This document shows positions 13,501-26,447 of a stretch of DNA of 64,000 nt, one piece after another. Source of the stretch: Dastarcus helophoroides (lineage: Eukaryota; Arthropoda; Insecta; Coleoptera; Bothrideridae); assembly GCA_028583605.1 (NCBI GenBank), contig CM053337.1, positions 14,713,639 to 14,777,638 on the forward strand. Reading direction: 5' to 3'. A model generated the notes under the pieces. That model had not been told where the DNA came from. It saw nothing but the letters and a program-made list of their open reading frames with translations, and did not search any database. Position numbers and translations under genes: made by a program. The stretch's first letter is position 1, and every line of letters begins with the position of its first letter.

Positions 13501-15800
13501 GAAACTCAACTGCATTTCGCTACCACAATCTTACGTTTTTGGACACACTCCATTCAGGTAATTAGTCATTTGGTGGTCAAAATTTTAAAGAAAATGGAAA
13601 GTTCATCAGTAATATTTTCTTTTTCCATTATAATTTTGCCTTCATATGGAACAGTTTTCCAAGCTGTTCCTCATCGAAGTTTTGTGCTGAAGATCCTTCA
13701 AAATAACCAGAAGCTTCGTTTGGAACTCAATAGCATTTCGGTATCACAATCTTACGTATTTGGGCACACTCCATTCATGTTAATAGTTATTTGGTGATCA
13801 AAATTTCAATGAAAATGGAAAGTTCATCAGTAATATTTTCTTTTTCCATTATAATTTTGCCTTCATATAGAACAGTTTTCCAAGCTGTTCCTTATCAAAG
13901 TTTTGTGCTGAAGATCCTTCAAAATAACCAGAAGCTTCGTTTGGAACTCAATAGCATTTCGCTACCACAATCTTACGTTTTTGGACACACTCCATTCAGG
14001 TGATTAGTCATTTGGTGGTCAAAATTTCAATGAAAATGAAAAGTTCATCAGTACTATTTTCTTTTTCCATTATAATTTTGCCTTCATATGGAACAGTTTT
14101 CCAAGCTGTTCCTTATCGAAGTTTTGTGCTGAAGATCCTTCAAAATAACCAGAAGCTTCGTTTGGAACTCAATAGCATTTCGCTACCACAATCTTACGTT
14201 TTTGGACACACTCCATTCAGGTGATTAGTCATTTGGTGGTCAAAGTTTCAATGAAAATGGAAAGTTCATCAGTATTATTTTCTTTTTCCACCAACATTTT
14301 GTCTTCATGTGGGACATTTTTCTAAGCTGTTCCTTGTCAAAATTTTGTGTTGGAGGCCTTTAAAACTAACCAGAAGCATCATTTGAAACTCAACTGCATC
14401 TCGGTATCACAATCTTACGTATTTGGGCACACTCCATTCATGTTAATAGTTATTTGGTGGTCAAAATTTCAATGAAAATGGAAAGTTCATCAGTATTATT
14501 TTCTTTTTCCACCATAATTTTGCCTTCATATGGAACAGTTTTCCAAGCTGTTCCTCATCGAGGTTTTGTGCTGAAGATCCTTCAAAATAACTAGAAGCTT
14601 CGTTTGGAACTCAATAGCATTTCGCTACCACAATCTTACATTTTTGGACACACTCCATTCAGGTGATTAGTCACTTGGTGGTCAAAGTTTCAATGAAAAT
14701 GGAAAGTTCATCAGTATTATTTTCCTTTTCCACCAAAATTTTGTCTTCATGTGGGACATTTTTCTAAGCTGTTCCTTGTCAAAATTTTGTGTTGGAGGCC
14801 TTTAAAACTAACCAGAAGCATCATTTGAAACTCAACTGCATTTCGATATCACAATCTTACGTATTTGGGCACACTCCATTCATGTTAATAGTTATTTGGT
14901 GGTTAAAATTTCAATGAAAATGGAAAGTTCATCAGTAATATTTTCTTTTTCCATTATAATTTTGCCTTCATATGGAACAGTTTTCCAAGCTGTTCCTTAT
15001 CGAAGTTTTGTGCTGAAGATCCTTCAAAATAACCAGAAGCTTCGTTTGGAACTCAATAGCATTTCGCTACCACAATCTTACGTTTTTGGACACACTCCAT
15101 TCAGGTGATTAGTCATTTGGTGGTCAAAATTTCAATGAAAATGGAAAGTTCATCACTATTATATTCTTTTTCCACCAAAATTTTGTCTTCATGTGGGACA
15201 TTTTTCTAAGCTGTTCCTTGTCAAAGTTTTGTGTTGGAGGCCTTTAAAACTAACCAGAAGCATCATTTGAAACTCAACTGCATTTCGGTATCACAATCTT
15301 ACGTATTTGGGCACACTCCATTCACGTTAATAGTTATTTGGTGGTCAAAATTTCAATGAAAATGGAAAGTTCATCAGTAATATTTTCTTTTTCCATTATA
15401 ATTTTGCCTTCATATGGAACAGTTTTCCAAGCTGTTCCTTATCGAAGTTTTGTGTTGAAGATCCTTTAAAATAACCAGAAGCTTCGTTTGGAACTCAATA
15501 GCATTTCGCTACCACAATCTTAAGTTTTTGGACACACTCCATTCAGGTGATTAGTCATTTGGTGGTCAAAGTTTCAATGAAAATGGAAAGTTCATCAGTA
15601 ATATTTTCTTTTTCCATTATAATTTTGCCTTCATATGGAACAGTTTTCCAAACTGCACTTTATCAAATTTTTGAGCTGGAGACCCTTGAAACCAACCAGA
15701 AGCTTCATTTGAAACATAATAGCATTTCGCCATCACTATTTGGACACACTTCATCCAACTTAATAGTCATTTGGTGGTCAATTCAATAAAAATGGAAAAT
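10590..15800. repeat. 221-bp satellite, right block (about 24 monomers, A/B alternation)
   Basis: Highly regular 221-bp tandem monomers, about 24 copies, ending in diverged copies near 15660-15800. Two monomer types are visible. Type A has CCATTATAATTTTGCC, ATGGAACAGTTTTCC and TTCGCTACCACAATC. Type B has CCACCAAAATTTTGTC, GTGGGACATTTTTC and TGGAGGCCTTTAAAAC. Reading the internal motif left to right gives ABABABABAAAABAAABABABAA. A 70-codon frame is open in many type A copies, but 221 is not a multiple of three and the frame is not continuous, so I do not call it coding. The array begins about 75 bp upstream of the tubulin 3' splice site. Confidence 0.95.
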
Positions 15801-16739
15801 TCGTCAGTAATATTTTCTTCTTCCACCATAATTTTATCTTTATATAGTACTTTATTCTCAAAATTTCGCTTTTTTTTTCCTAGAATTGATTTTCTCCAGA
15901 AAATTTCAAGTTTTTCTAAACTGGTCATTTCTTTCGAAATTATTTTTACTATTTTTCCCAAATTCGATTTTTTTTAAAAGTTCGACCTTTTTTAATTCGT
16001 TTCGTTCTGAAAACTTAAATTTGTTCTCAAAAATAGATGTTCGTTCCCAAAATTTGACTTTCTATGGAAAATGTTAAATAATTTCTGAAAATTTTAGACT
16101 TTTTCTCGATATTTTAAACTTTGTCTCTCTTTTTTTTAAAAAAAATCGATCTTATTCGAGATTTTATTTTGCTCATTTCGTCCTCGTCCTTGAAATTAAA
16201 TTTTTTTTTGAAAGATCGAGTTTATTCTCAAAATTTCTTATAAGTTGACTTTCTCTAGAAAATTTCGTCTTTTTATTACTGTTAGACATTTTTTCCGGAA
16301 GTTTCAAGTTTTTTTAATTCGTCTTTTCTTTCGAAATTATTTTTAGCATTTCTTCTACAAAATTCGATTTTTTTAAATCGCGCCTTTTTAAATTTGCTTA
16401 TTCTGAAAATTTCAATGTTGTTCGATATTTGTTCTCAAAGTTTGACTTACTCTGGAAAATGTTGACTAATTCCCCAAAATTTGACCAATTCCTTAAAATT
16501 GGACTAATTTTTCAAAATTTTGATCTGTTCAAAATTCGGAACTTTGTCTCAGTATTTTCACTCTTTTTTTTTTTTAGAAAAATTCAATTTTTTTTTTGGC
16601 CCATTTCGTCCTCATCCTTAAAATTCAACTATTTTTTTGAAAGTACGACCTTAATCTCAAAATTTCGCTCTTTTTCTTTGAAATTGATTTTCTCTAGGAA
16701 ATTTCAAGTTTTTTACGTCCGAAAATAAAATTTCTTCCA
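15801..16739. other. AT-rich degenerate CGAAATTT-motif DNA
   Basis: No gene. The sequence is dominated by T-runs and loosely repeated TTTCGAAATTT or CAAAATTTGAC motifs about every 25-40 bp, a pattern that recurs through the window. Confidence 0.6.
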
Positions 16740-18215
16740 GTTTCAGAATTTTCTTGATGTCTTCGGTTTGATTTTAAAATGTGTCTTCGAAACTGCAATT
16801 TTTCTCAAAATAAGATTTTCCGGAAATAATTCACGTTTTTAAAATTCTTGTTTTCGAAATTTCAATTTATTTTCAAAAATCGACGGTTGTTTGTCAAAAT
16901 GTGGTTTTCTCAGGGAAATTCTAACGTTTTCTCGAAATTTCGAACTTTTTCTCAATATTTCCACTTGATTTGTCCCAAAAATTCGATCTTTTTCGAAATT
17001 TTATTTCACTCGAAATTTCGTTTTGTTCGATTTTTTAAGGTGCACTTTAAACCCAAACGTATTTTCATAAAATTTCCCGCTTGGTAATTTTTTTGAAGTT
17101 TCGGGTTTAATCTCAAAGTGTCTCTTCCTTCGAAACTGCCATTTTTCTCAAAATAAGATTTTCCTGAAAATAATTCACGTTTTTAAAAATTCTTCTTGTT
17201 TTCGAAATTTCAATTTATTTTCAAAAATCGACGGTTGTTTGTCAAAATGTGGTTTTCTCAGGGGAAATTCTAACGTTTTCTCGAAATTTCGAACTTTTTC
17301 TCAACATTTCCAGCTTGATTTGTCCCAAAAATTCGATCTTTTTCGAAATTTTATTTCACTCGAAATTTCGTTTTGTTCGATTTTTTAAGCTGCACTTTAA
17401 ACCCAAACGTATTTTCATAAAATATCCCCCTTGGTAATTTTTTTGAAGTTTCGGGTTTAAGCTCAAAGTGTCTCTTCCTTAAAAACTGCCATTTTGCTCA
17501 AAATAAGATTTTCCGGAAATAATTCACGTTTTTAAAATTCTTCTTGTTTTCGAAATTTCAATTTATTTTCAAAAATCGACGGTTGTTTGTCAAAATGTGG
17601 TTTTCTCAGGGAAATTCTAACGTTTTCTCGAAATTTCGAACTTTTTCTCAACATTTCCACTTGATTTGTCCCAATAATTCGATCTTTTTCGAAATTCTGT
17701 TTCACTCAAAATTTCGTTGTGTTCGATTTTTTAAGGTGCACTTTAAACCCAAACGTATTTTCATAAAATTTCCCGCTTGGTAATTTTTTTGAAGTTTCGG
17801 GTTTAATCTTAAAGTGTCTCTTCCTTCGAAACTGCCATTTTTCTCAAAATAAGATTTTTCGGAAATAATTCACGTTTTTAAAAATTCTTCTTGTTTTCGA
17901 AAGTTCAATTTATTTTCTTAAATCGACGGTTGTTTGTCCAAATGTGGTTTTCTCTGGGAAATTTTAACGTTTTCTTGAAATTTCGAACTTTTTCTCAACA
18001 TTTCCACTTGATTTGTCCCAAAAATTCGATCTTTTTCGAAATTCTGTTTCACTCAAAATTTCGTTTCGTTCGATTTTTTAAGCTGCACTTTAAACCCAAA
18101 CGTATTTTCATAAAATTTTCCGCTTGGTAATTTTTTTAAAGTTTCGGGTTTAATCTCAAAGTGTCTCTTCCTTCGAAACTGCTATTTTTCTCAAAGTAAG
18201 ATTTTCTGGAAATAA
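16740..18215. repeat. 348-bp tandem repeat, about 4 copies
   Basis: Four direct copies with a period of about 347-349 bp. Landmarks in each copy are CGACGGTTGTTTGTCAAAAT (about 16881, 17229, 17578, 17925), TTTAAACCCAAACGTATTTT and GAAGTTTCGGGTTTAATCTC. Copies differ by a few substitutions and 1-3 bp indels. Open frames of 62-79 codons repeat with the unit and have no recognised protein character. Confidence 0.9.
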
Positions 18216-18224
18216 TTTGGTACA

Positions 18225-18360
18225 AAAAATGGAAATGTTAAAAAAAATTTCGAAATTTCGAGAAAATAGTTATAATTTCTCAAAGAATGACACATTTTGA
18301 TAAACAACCGTCAGTTTTCGTAAATAAATTGAATTTCGGAAACAAGAAGAATCTTAAAAA
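18225..18360. repeat. Inverted partial copy of the 348-bp repeat
   Basis: The reverse complement of this stretch matches the ATTCTTCTTGTTTTCGAAAT ... GACGGTTGTTTGTCAAAATG segment of the 348-bp unit, so the array ends in a head-to-head junction. Confidence 0.75.
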
Positions 18361-18369
18361 AGAAAAAAG

Positions 18370-18450
18370 TGATGACGGGGGCGAGATTCGAACTTGGATA
18401 CGTTAGGAAGTGAATTAAATCTGACATGCTTACTGCTTTACGGGTTATCT
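18370..18450 (-). pseudogene. tRNA-like / SINE-like B box remnant
   Basis: On the minus strand AGTTCGAATCT matches the pol III B-box core (GGTTCGANTCC), and a TTTTTT run that could act as a pol III terminator follows about 25 nt later. The T stem does not pair well and no 5' acceptor strand is visible, so this is at best a decayed tRNA or tRNA-derived SINE head. Confidence 0.25.
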
Positions 18451-18491
18451 ATCTATTTCATTATGGATTGTAGATAGATAACCCGTAAAGC
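18435..18491. repeat. Perfect 21-bp inverted repeat, 15-nt loop
   Basis: Arms 18435-18455 and 18471-18491 are exact reverse complements (left arm starts GCTTTACGGG, right arm ends CCCGTAAAGC). Pairing stops at both ends. Confidence 0.9.
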
Positions 18492-19282
18492 TTAAATTGT
18501 TTCATTAGGAATTAATTTGTTTCGTCTGCAACCAATTAAATTAGAAATAGTTGTACGTCATTAAAAATTTATTTGAAAAATAACGGACCAACAATCAGTG
18601 GCGTGTGCACTGTCATACATCGAAACCGTTAACATCCATTTTTAGACTTAACATCTGTTGATGAAAAATAATTATCTTTTTTTTCTATTTATAATTCAGT
18701 CCACGAGTAACATGGCGCGAACCGCCGAAAATTACAGACGGAAATAGTTCTATTTCGACTTGCATTTCTGAATCATAGTCACCGCTTTTCGAGGTTGTTA
18801 AACCCATTAATTTGTTGAACGTTATAAATTGCACTAGTATAAATTTTTCGCCGTCTACGTCTCGCTAATTAACAATTTAACCAAATTTCATCTATCGCTG
18901 AACGCTTATTCAGAGCGTAATTCGTAATTCATGCTTTTTAATCATCTGGGTTGGCTGCGACCACCAACGAATTTTCGCAAATTGTTCGCGTCGATGCAGG
19001 GAACAATTTTTAACGCGGGGAACAACCAGCAGCTTTGAAAACTTGGACAGATGACGGGTGCATCATCTTTGGGTACCAGGAAGTATCCAAGACGAATTGG
19101 TATCAACATGGACGTTTGGAAGCCAAAAAATTGAACTGAATCACACCCGACGTTTCGAGCAACCAGAAACGGTTGAAGATTAGTCTAGTTTTGACGATGA
19201 TTGAAATATTTGGAAGCGTTTGTTGCCCCACTGGCGAATTTGGGTTTTAAAACGAAACTGGAACTTGTAGTTTTCGTAAACT
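18492..19282. other. Unique-looking DNA, no gene seen
   Basis: Mixed-composition sequence between the hairpin and the palindrome arm. It has a few GC-richer spots (about 18950-19020) but no open frame of interest. Confidence 0.45.
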
Positions 19283-21689
19283 ATCTACATTAATGAAATT
19301 GGGGCCTCCAAGTCTCTATCTAAGAGTCTGACTGTCTAAGCATCTAACTGTCTTTCTAAGCATCTGACTGTCTGTCTAAGAGTCTGACTGCCTGTCTAAG
19401 CGTCTGACTGCCTGTCTAAGCGTCTGACTAGTCTAAGCGTCTGTCTGTTTGTTCGTTTGTCTGCCTGTCTGCCCGCCTAACTGCCTGCCTGTCCGCCTGT
19501 CCGCCTGTCGCCTGATTTTTTGTCCGGGCTAATCGCGGGAACCGCTGAATCGATCTCAATGGAACTATTCGCTAAAATATCGAGTATTTTTAGGGGTACC
19601 TTTTAGGCTATTCTTATTTCAGTTAAACTTAGTACTTTTGAGGTTACAATACAGAAAAAATGTCGAGTTTTGATGACGTAAGAATAGCCTAAAATGTACC
19701 CCTGGAAATACTCGACGTTTTAGTGAAAGTTTCATTAAAATCGATTCAGTGGTTCCTGAGATTAGTCCGGACAAAAAATCAGGCGACAGACCGAAAGACG
19801 GGGAGATAGGCGGGCAGACAGGCAGACAAACGAACAAACAATCAGACGTTTAGATAGAGTCAATTTCTCCTAGCTGCTGTTGGCGTTAAAATTCTAGGAA
19901 AATTTGACTCACGTCTGATTGTTTGTTCGTTTGTCTGCCTGTCTGCCCGCCTATCTGCCGGTCATTCCGTCTGTCGCCTGATTTTTGTCCGGACTAATCT
20001 CAGGAACCACTGAATCGATTTTAATGAAACTTTCACTTAAACGTCGAGTATTTCCAGGGGTACCTTTTAGGCTATTCTTACGTCATCAAAACTCGACATT
20101 TTTGGCTGTTACAATGCAGAATATGTAGACATTCGCTTATACAGTCTCATCGATTCTTCCTCGCTGCTGCTGGCGTTAAAATTCTAGGAAAATCTGACTA
20201 CATGTCTAGGTTAATTACGTTGCTCGTTGCGCTTAATTAGAGATTAGATTTATGGCGTTGTCACGTCTACGTCGAATGGAATAAAATGAACGAGTCCGTT
20301 TAAAAAAATTGGTTACAATCTCTGACGAAAAATTTCAACTGTAACATTCTTTGAAATAGCCCAGTGCTCGCCTTATTCGCAGATTGGTATGCAGAATGTA
20401 CTCTGTTTGTTTGTTTTTGATACGTGTTTGGTTAAAACCAGAATAACTGACCTTTCCCACAAGAAAGTTCATATCCCATGAGACATAAAGTGTGTTAAAA
20501 TGTGTTTAATGTTAATTAAACCAGGCGGCATTTTTTCATCTGAATGTGAACGCGCGCTAAATTCGGATTACATTCTTTAAATTCATTCATTCGCTTTCAA
20601 GATAATTCGCAGGTCGATTTTTTTCTCGAAATATCGACTGCGTTCTGATAAATATAAATTTTTGGCACGCCCAAGATCTCAAATTGTTTGTCATTGGACA
20701 TTGTCCCGTGAGGCATCATACTTCTTCAAACACTTTCTAAATTCTGTTCTTTCTAACCTTTACCCTATTTCGTGTGTCGCGAATCGCAACGATTTAAAAA
20801 AAAACTGAATCCAACATTTCGAATATTTCGTGATTTTCAAATTTCGATGGCCACATTTTTTATAAATCTTCCTCATTGAGATCAAAACTGAATCTGTTAC
20901 GCTAATGTAACTGATAAATCAACGATGTTACATGAGCGTTACATAAGCGTAACGTTAATTGCGTTAACGCGCAAGATATTGAATTTGGTTACCACTGGGG
21001 CCACGATTCCCAGCATGTAACCTCTATCAGAGCTCTCCCTTTGTCTCTTGTGAGTCGACTGAAGCAGACGATTTTTATTGAATACGTCTTTTTCGAGATT
21101 TCATTTCACTCATTTCATCTTCGTGCTTAAAATGCAACTTTTTCTTTTGACTCTATTCTCAAAATTTTCTTCTTAGAAGTCAATTTTCTCTAGATAATTT
21201 CGACGTTTTTAACGTAAGGTATTTTTCTCGAAATGTTGAGTTTTTCAATTCGTCTTTTCTTTCGAAATTGTTTTACCATTTTTTCCCGAAATTCGATTTT
21301 TTTTAATTCGCTTCGTTTTAATTCGCCTTGTTCTGGAAATTTCAATTTCTTCAAAGTGTCTTCTCAAAATTTGACTTCTTCTAACAAATTTTGACGCTTT
21401 TCATCGAAATTTCTCAAGATTTTCCCTTTTTTTTGTACAAAATTTCGAACTTTTTCGAGATTTCATTTCGTCGTCGTCTTAAAAATTCAATTTTATTTTG
21501 AAAGCACGACTTTATTCTCAAAATTTTCCTCTCAGAAATCAAGAAAATTTCAAATTTTTTTACGTTAGACATTTTTTTCAAAATGTCGAGTTTTTTAATT
21601 CGTCTTTTCTTTCGACATTATTTTACCGTTTCATCTTAAAATTCGAATTTAAAAAAAAATTCATCCAACATTTGACGGGGGGAAAAAAT
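19283..21689. repeat. Left arm of giant inverted repeat (unique-sequence part)
   Basis: This arm is the reverse complement of 30915-33355 with moderate divergence. Shared landmarks include ATTGGGGCCTCCAAG (left end), CCTGATTTTTTGTCCGG, GGTTACCACTGGGGCCACG, CGATTTTTATTGAATACGTC and TCGTCTTTTCTTTCGA. It contains three copies of a roughly 220-bp sub-repeat in alternating orientation (about 19440-19660, 19640-19860 and 19915-20110) with TTTGTCTGCCTGTCTGCC and GGTACCTTTTAGGCTATTC. Confidence 0.9.
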
Positions 21690-23340
21690 GGGGTGAGCGA
21701 AAATTAGGGGCGCAAAAAATGGGGAAGGGGACAAAATAAAAATATAAAAAATAGGGAGTCAAATTGGAGGAGAGGGGGGCAAAATGAAAATATATAAAAA
21801 ATAAAAATTGAGGGGGGGGGGCAAAAAATGGGGGTCAAAATGAAAATATTTAAAAAGAAAAATTAAGGCGGGGCAAAAAAATTGGGGGGCATATTGAAAA
21901 TATAAAAAAAATTTATAAAAATAAATATATATAAAAAAGAAAAAATTGGGGGGTAAAAAATGAGGGGGCAAAAAATTGGGGAGCAAAAAAATTTGGGGGG
22001 CATAATGAAAATATATAAAAAAGAAAAATTGAGGGAAAAAAATGGGGGGGGAAAAGGAGAGAGCAAAAAATGGGGAGGCGAAATGTGAATATAAAAAAAA
22101 GAACAATTGGCAGGGACAAAAAATAGTGGAGCAAAATGAAAATATATAAAAAAAAATTGATGGAAGGCAAAAAATGGGGGGTCAAAATGAAAATATTTTT
22201 TAAAAAATTAAGAAGGGGGCAAAAAAATTGGGGGGCATAATGAAAATATACAAAAAAGAAAAATTGGTGGGCCAAAAATAGGGGGCAATAATTGAGGGGG
22301 CAAGAAATGAGAAGTAAAAAAATTGCGGGGCATAATAAAAATATTTAAAAAAGGGGGCAAAAAATGAGCGGACAAAAAATGGGGGAGCAAAAAATGGTGG
22401 GCAAAATGAAAATATATAAAAAAGAAAAATTGGCAGCGGCAAAAAATAGGGGGGGGGGGAAATGAATATATATAAAAAAGAAAAATTGGGGGAGGGCAAA
22501 AAATGAGGGTCAAAATGAAAATATTTAAAAAGAAAATTTAAGGAAGGGGCAAAAAAATTGGGGGGCATAATAAAAATATATAAAAAAAGAAAAATTGGGG
22601 GGCAAAAAAATTGGGGGGCATAATGAAAATATATAAAAAAGAAAAATTGGAATGCAAAAAATAGTGGGCAAAAAATGGGGGAGCAAAAAAAATTGGGGGG
22701 GCATAATGAAAATATATAAAAAAGAAAAATTGGAATGCAAAAAATAGTGGGCAAAAAATGGGGGAGCAAAAAATTTGGGGGGCATAATGAAAATATATAA
22801 AAAAGAAAAATTGGGGGCAAAGAATCCGGGGGGGGGTGAAAAATGGGGACAAAATGAAAATATATTAAAAAGAAAAATTGGCAGGGGCAAAAAATAGGAG
22901 GGCAAATTGAATATATATAAAAAAGAAAAATTGGGGGAGGGCAAAAAATGGAAGGTCAAAATGAAAATATTTAAAAAGAAACATTAAGGAAGGGGCAAAA
23001 AAATTGGGGGGCATATTAAAAATATATAAAAAAGAAAAACTGGGGGTCAAAAAAATTGGCGGGACATAATGAAAATATATAAAAAAGAAAAATTGGAGGG
23101 CGTAAATGGGGGGCAAAAATGGAGGAGCAAAAAATTTGGGGGGGCCTAATGAAAAATATATGAAAAAGAAAAATTAGAAGGCAAAAAATGGGGGAGCAAA
23201 AACGGGGGGCAAAATGAAAATATATAAAAAAAAAATTGGCAGGGACAAAAAATAGGGGGCAAAATGAAAATATATTTAAAAAAATGGAGAGGTTGAAATA
23301 AAAATATATAAAAAAGAAAAATGGGGGGTGGTGGTGGCGG
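21690..23340. repeat. G-rich 50-bp tandem repeat block (left arm)
   Basis: Tandem units of roughly 45-55 bp: a G-run of 4-9, CATAATGAAAATATAT, AAAAAAGAAAAATTGG, GCAAAAAATGGGG. Each unit carries a TATA-like ATATATAAAAAAG and a G-run. The reverse complement of the same family forms the right-arm block at 27890-30240. Confidence 0.9.
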
Positions 23341-24444
23341 TTATATGGGAGGGGGGCGAGAGAATGTTGATCTTTAACTTTTTTTTGAAACTTCAACTTT
23401 ATCTTTCTTTTGAAAATTTGACTTTCCGTGGGCATTTCAATTTTTTTGACAAATTGTCGACCTTATTCTCAAATTTTCCATTTTTTTTCTTTATTCGTTT
23501 GCAATTTTACCAAATTTCCTAAAGTGCTGATTTTTCTGAAAATGCAGATTTTATATCAAACTATTTTTCGGGAAATTCGGTTCAAAATTCGTGTTTTTTC
23601 AAAATTTGACCTAATTCGATGTCCAAATTTTCTTCTGATTTGAAAATTTCGAAACATTCAGAATTTTGAACAAGCTGGTGACAATCTCAAAGGCGAGTTT
23701 TGAGAAAAAAAGATTTGAAATTTTCTTCGGATTTAAACATCTCGAAAAATTCAGAATTTCTCAAAAAATTCATAATTTCGAGAAAACTAGTGACAGTCGA
23801 AAGGACGAATTCTGAGAAAAAAAGTCGAAATTTTCTGCGGATTTAAAAACCTCGAAATATTTAGAATTTTGAGACCACTGATGACAACAAAAAAGACGAG
23901 TTTTGAGGAAAAAAAAGTTGAAACTTCTTCGGATTTAAACAGCTCAAAATATTCATAATTTCGAAAAAACTGGTAACATTCAAAATGACGAATTCTGAGA
24001 AAAAAAAGTCGAAATTTTCTTCGGATTTAAAAACCTCGAAATATTCAGAATTTTGGGACAACTGATGACAATCAAAAAGACGAGTTTTGAGGAAAAAAAG
24101 TTGAAACTTTCTTCGGATTTAAACAGCTCAAAATATTCATAATTTCGAAAAAACTGGTGACAGTCGAAAAAACGAATTCTGAGAAAAAAAGTCGAAATTT
24201 TGTTCGAATTTAAAAACCTCGAAATATTCAGAATTTTGAGTGAACTAGTGACAATCAAAAAGGACGAATTTTGAGAAAAAAAGGTCAAAGTTTTCTTCGG
24301 ATTTAAACATCTCGAACAATTCAGAATTTCGAAAAAACTGGTGACAGTCGAAACGACAAATTCTGAGAAAAAAGAAAATTTTTCGGATTTAAAAAAATTT
24401 TGGTGAGAAAAAACTGAAAAAAGCGAAATTCAAAAGATAAGAAA
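23341..24444. repeat. About 93-bp degenerate tandem repeat, 7-8 copies
   Basis: After a transition zone, units of 88-109 bp repeat TTCTTCGGATTTAAA, CTCGAAATATTCAGAATTT, CTGGTGACAGTCGAAA and GACGAATTCTGAGAAAAAAA from about 23640 to 24400. Confidence 0.7.
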
Positions 24445-26447
24445 TTGAATGTATCAATCAATTGAATGTATCAATCAATTGAATGTATCAATCAATTGAA
24501 TGTATCAATCAATTGAATGTATCAATCAATTGAATGTATCAATCAATTGAATGTATCAATCAATTGAATGTATCAATCAATTGAATGTATCAATCAATTG
24601 AATGTATCAATCAATTGAATGTATCAATCAATTGAATGTATCAATCAATTGAATGTATCAATCAATTGAATGTATCAATCAATTGAATGTATCAATCAAT
24701 TGAATGTATCAATCAATTGAATGTATCAATCAATTGAATGTATCAATCAATTGAATGTATCAATCAATTGAATGTATCAATCAATTGAATGTATCAATCA
24801 ATTGAATGTATCAATCAATTGAATGTATCAATCAATTGAATGTATCAATCAATTGAATGTATCAATCAATTGAATGTATCAATCAATTGAATGTATCAAT
24901 CAATTGAATGTATCAATCAATTGAATGTATCAATCAATTGAATGTATCAATCAATTGAATGTATCAATCAATTGAATGTATCAATCAATTGAATGTATCA
25001 ATCAATTGAATGTATCAATCAATTGAATGTATCAATCAATTGAATGTATCAATCAATTGAATGTATCAATCAATTGAATGTATCAATCAATTGAATGTAT
25101 CAATCAATTGAATGTATCAATCAATTGAATGTATCAATCAATTGAATGTATCAATCAATTGAATGTATCAATCAATTGAATGTATCAATCAATTGAATGT
25201 ATCAATCAATTGAATGTATCAATCAATTGAATGTATCAATCAATTGAATGTATCAATCAATTGAATGTATCAATCAATTGAATGTATCAATCAATTGAAT
25301 GTATCAATCAATTGAATGTATCAATCAATTGAATGTATCAATCAATTGAATGTATCAATCAATTGAATGTATCAATCAATTGAATGTATCAATCAATTGA
25401 ATGTATCAATCAATTGAATGTATCAATCAATTGAATGTATCAATCAATTGAATGTATCAATCAATTGAATGTATCAATCAATTGAATGTATCAATCAATT
25501 GAATGTATCAATCAATTGAATGTATCAATCAATTGAATGTATCAATCAATTGAATGTATCAATCAATTGAATGTATCAATCAATTGAATGTATCAATCAA
25601 TTGAATGTATCAATCAATTGAATGTATCAATCAATTGAATGTATCAATCAATTGAATGTATCAATCAATTGAATGTATCAATCAATTGAATGTATCAATC
25701 AATTGAATGTATCAATCAATTGAATGTATCAATCAATTGAATGTATCAATCAATTGAATGTATCAATCAATTGAATGTATCAATCAATTGAATGTATCAA
25801 TCAATTGAATGTATCAATCAATTGAATGTATCAATCAATTGAATGTATCAATCAATTGAATGTATCAATCAATTGAATGTATCAATCAATTGAATGTATC
25901 AATCAATTGAATGTATCAATCAATTGAATGTATCAATCAATTGAATGTATCAATCAATTGAATGTATCAATCAATTGAATGTATCAATCAATTGAATGTA
26001 TCAATCAATTGAATGTATCAATCAATTGAATGTATCAATCAATTGAATGTATCAATCAATTGAATGTATCAATCAATTGAATGTATCAATCAATTGAATG
26101 TATCAATCAATTGAATGTATCAATCAATTGAATGTATCAATCAATTGAATGTATCAATCAATTGAATGTATCAATCAATTGAATGTATCAATCAATTGAA
26201 TGTATCAATCAATTGAATGTATCAATCAATTGAATGTATCAATCAATTGAATGTATCAATCAATTGAATGTATCAATCAATTGAATGTATCAATCAATTG
26301 AATGTATCAATCAATTGAATGTATCAATCAATTGAATGTATCAATCAATTGAATGTATCAATCAATTGAATGTATCAATCAATTGAATGTATCAATCAAT
26401 TGAATGTATCAATCAATTGAATGTATCAATCAATTGAATGTATCAAA
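24445..26447. repeat. 17-bp satellite, about 118 near-identical copies
   Basis: Head-to-tail copies of TTGAATGTATCAATCAA over 2003 bp. I saw no substitution inside the array. Each junction creates the palindrome TCAATTGA. It sits at the centre of the giant inverted repeat. Confidence 0.97.

Noticed and set aside
11135..15108. 70-codon frames repeated in most 221-bp monomers
   Set aside because: The period 221 is not divisible by three, the frames are not linked, and there is no recognised protein; conservation follows from array homogenisation.
21759..23435. Pro/Phe/Tyr-rich frames on the minus strand
   Set aside because: They come from the G-rich/C-rich 50-bp repeat, and the same peptides appear in several overlapping frames.
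24445..26447. CRISPR-like array
   Set aside because: Units are contiguous 17-mers without unique spacers, in a eukaryotic context with no cas genes.
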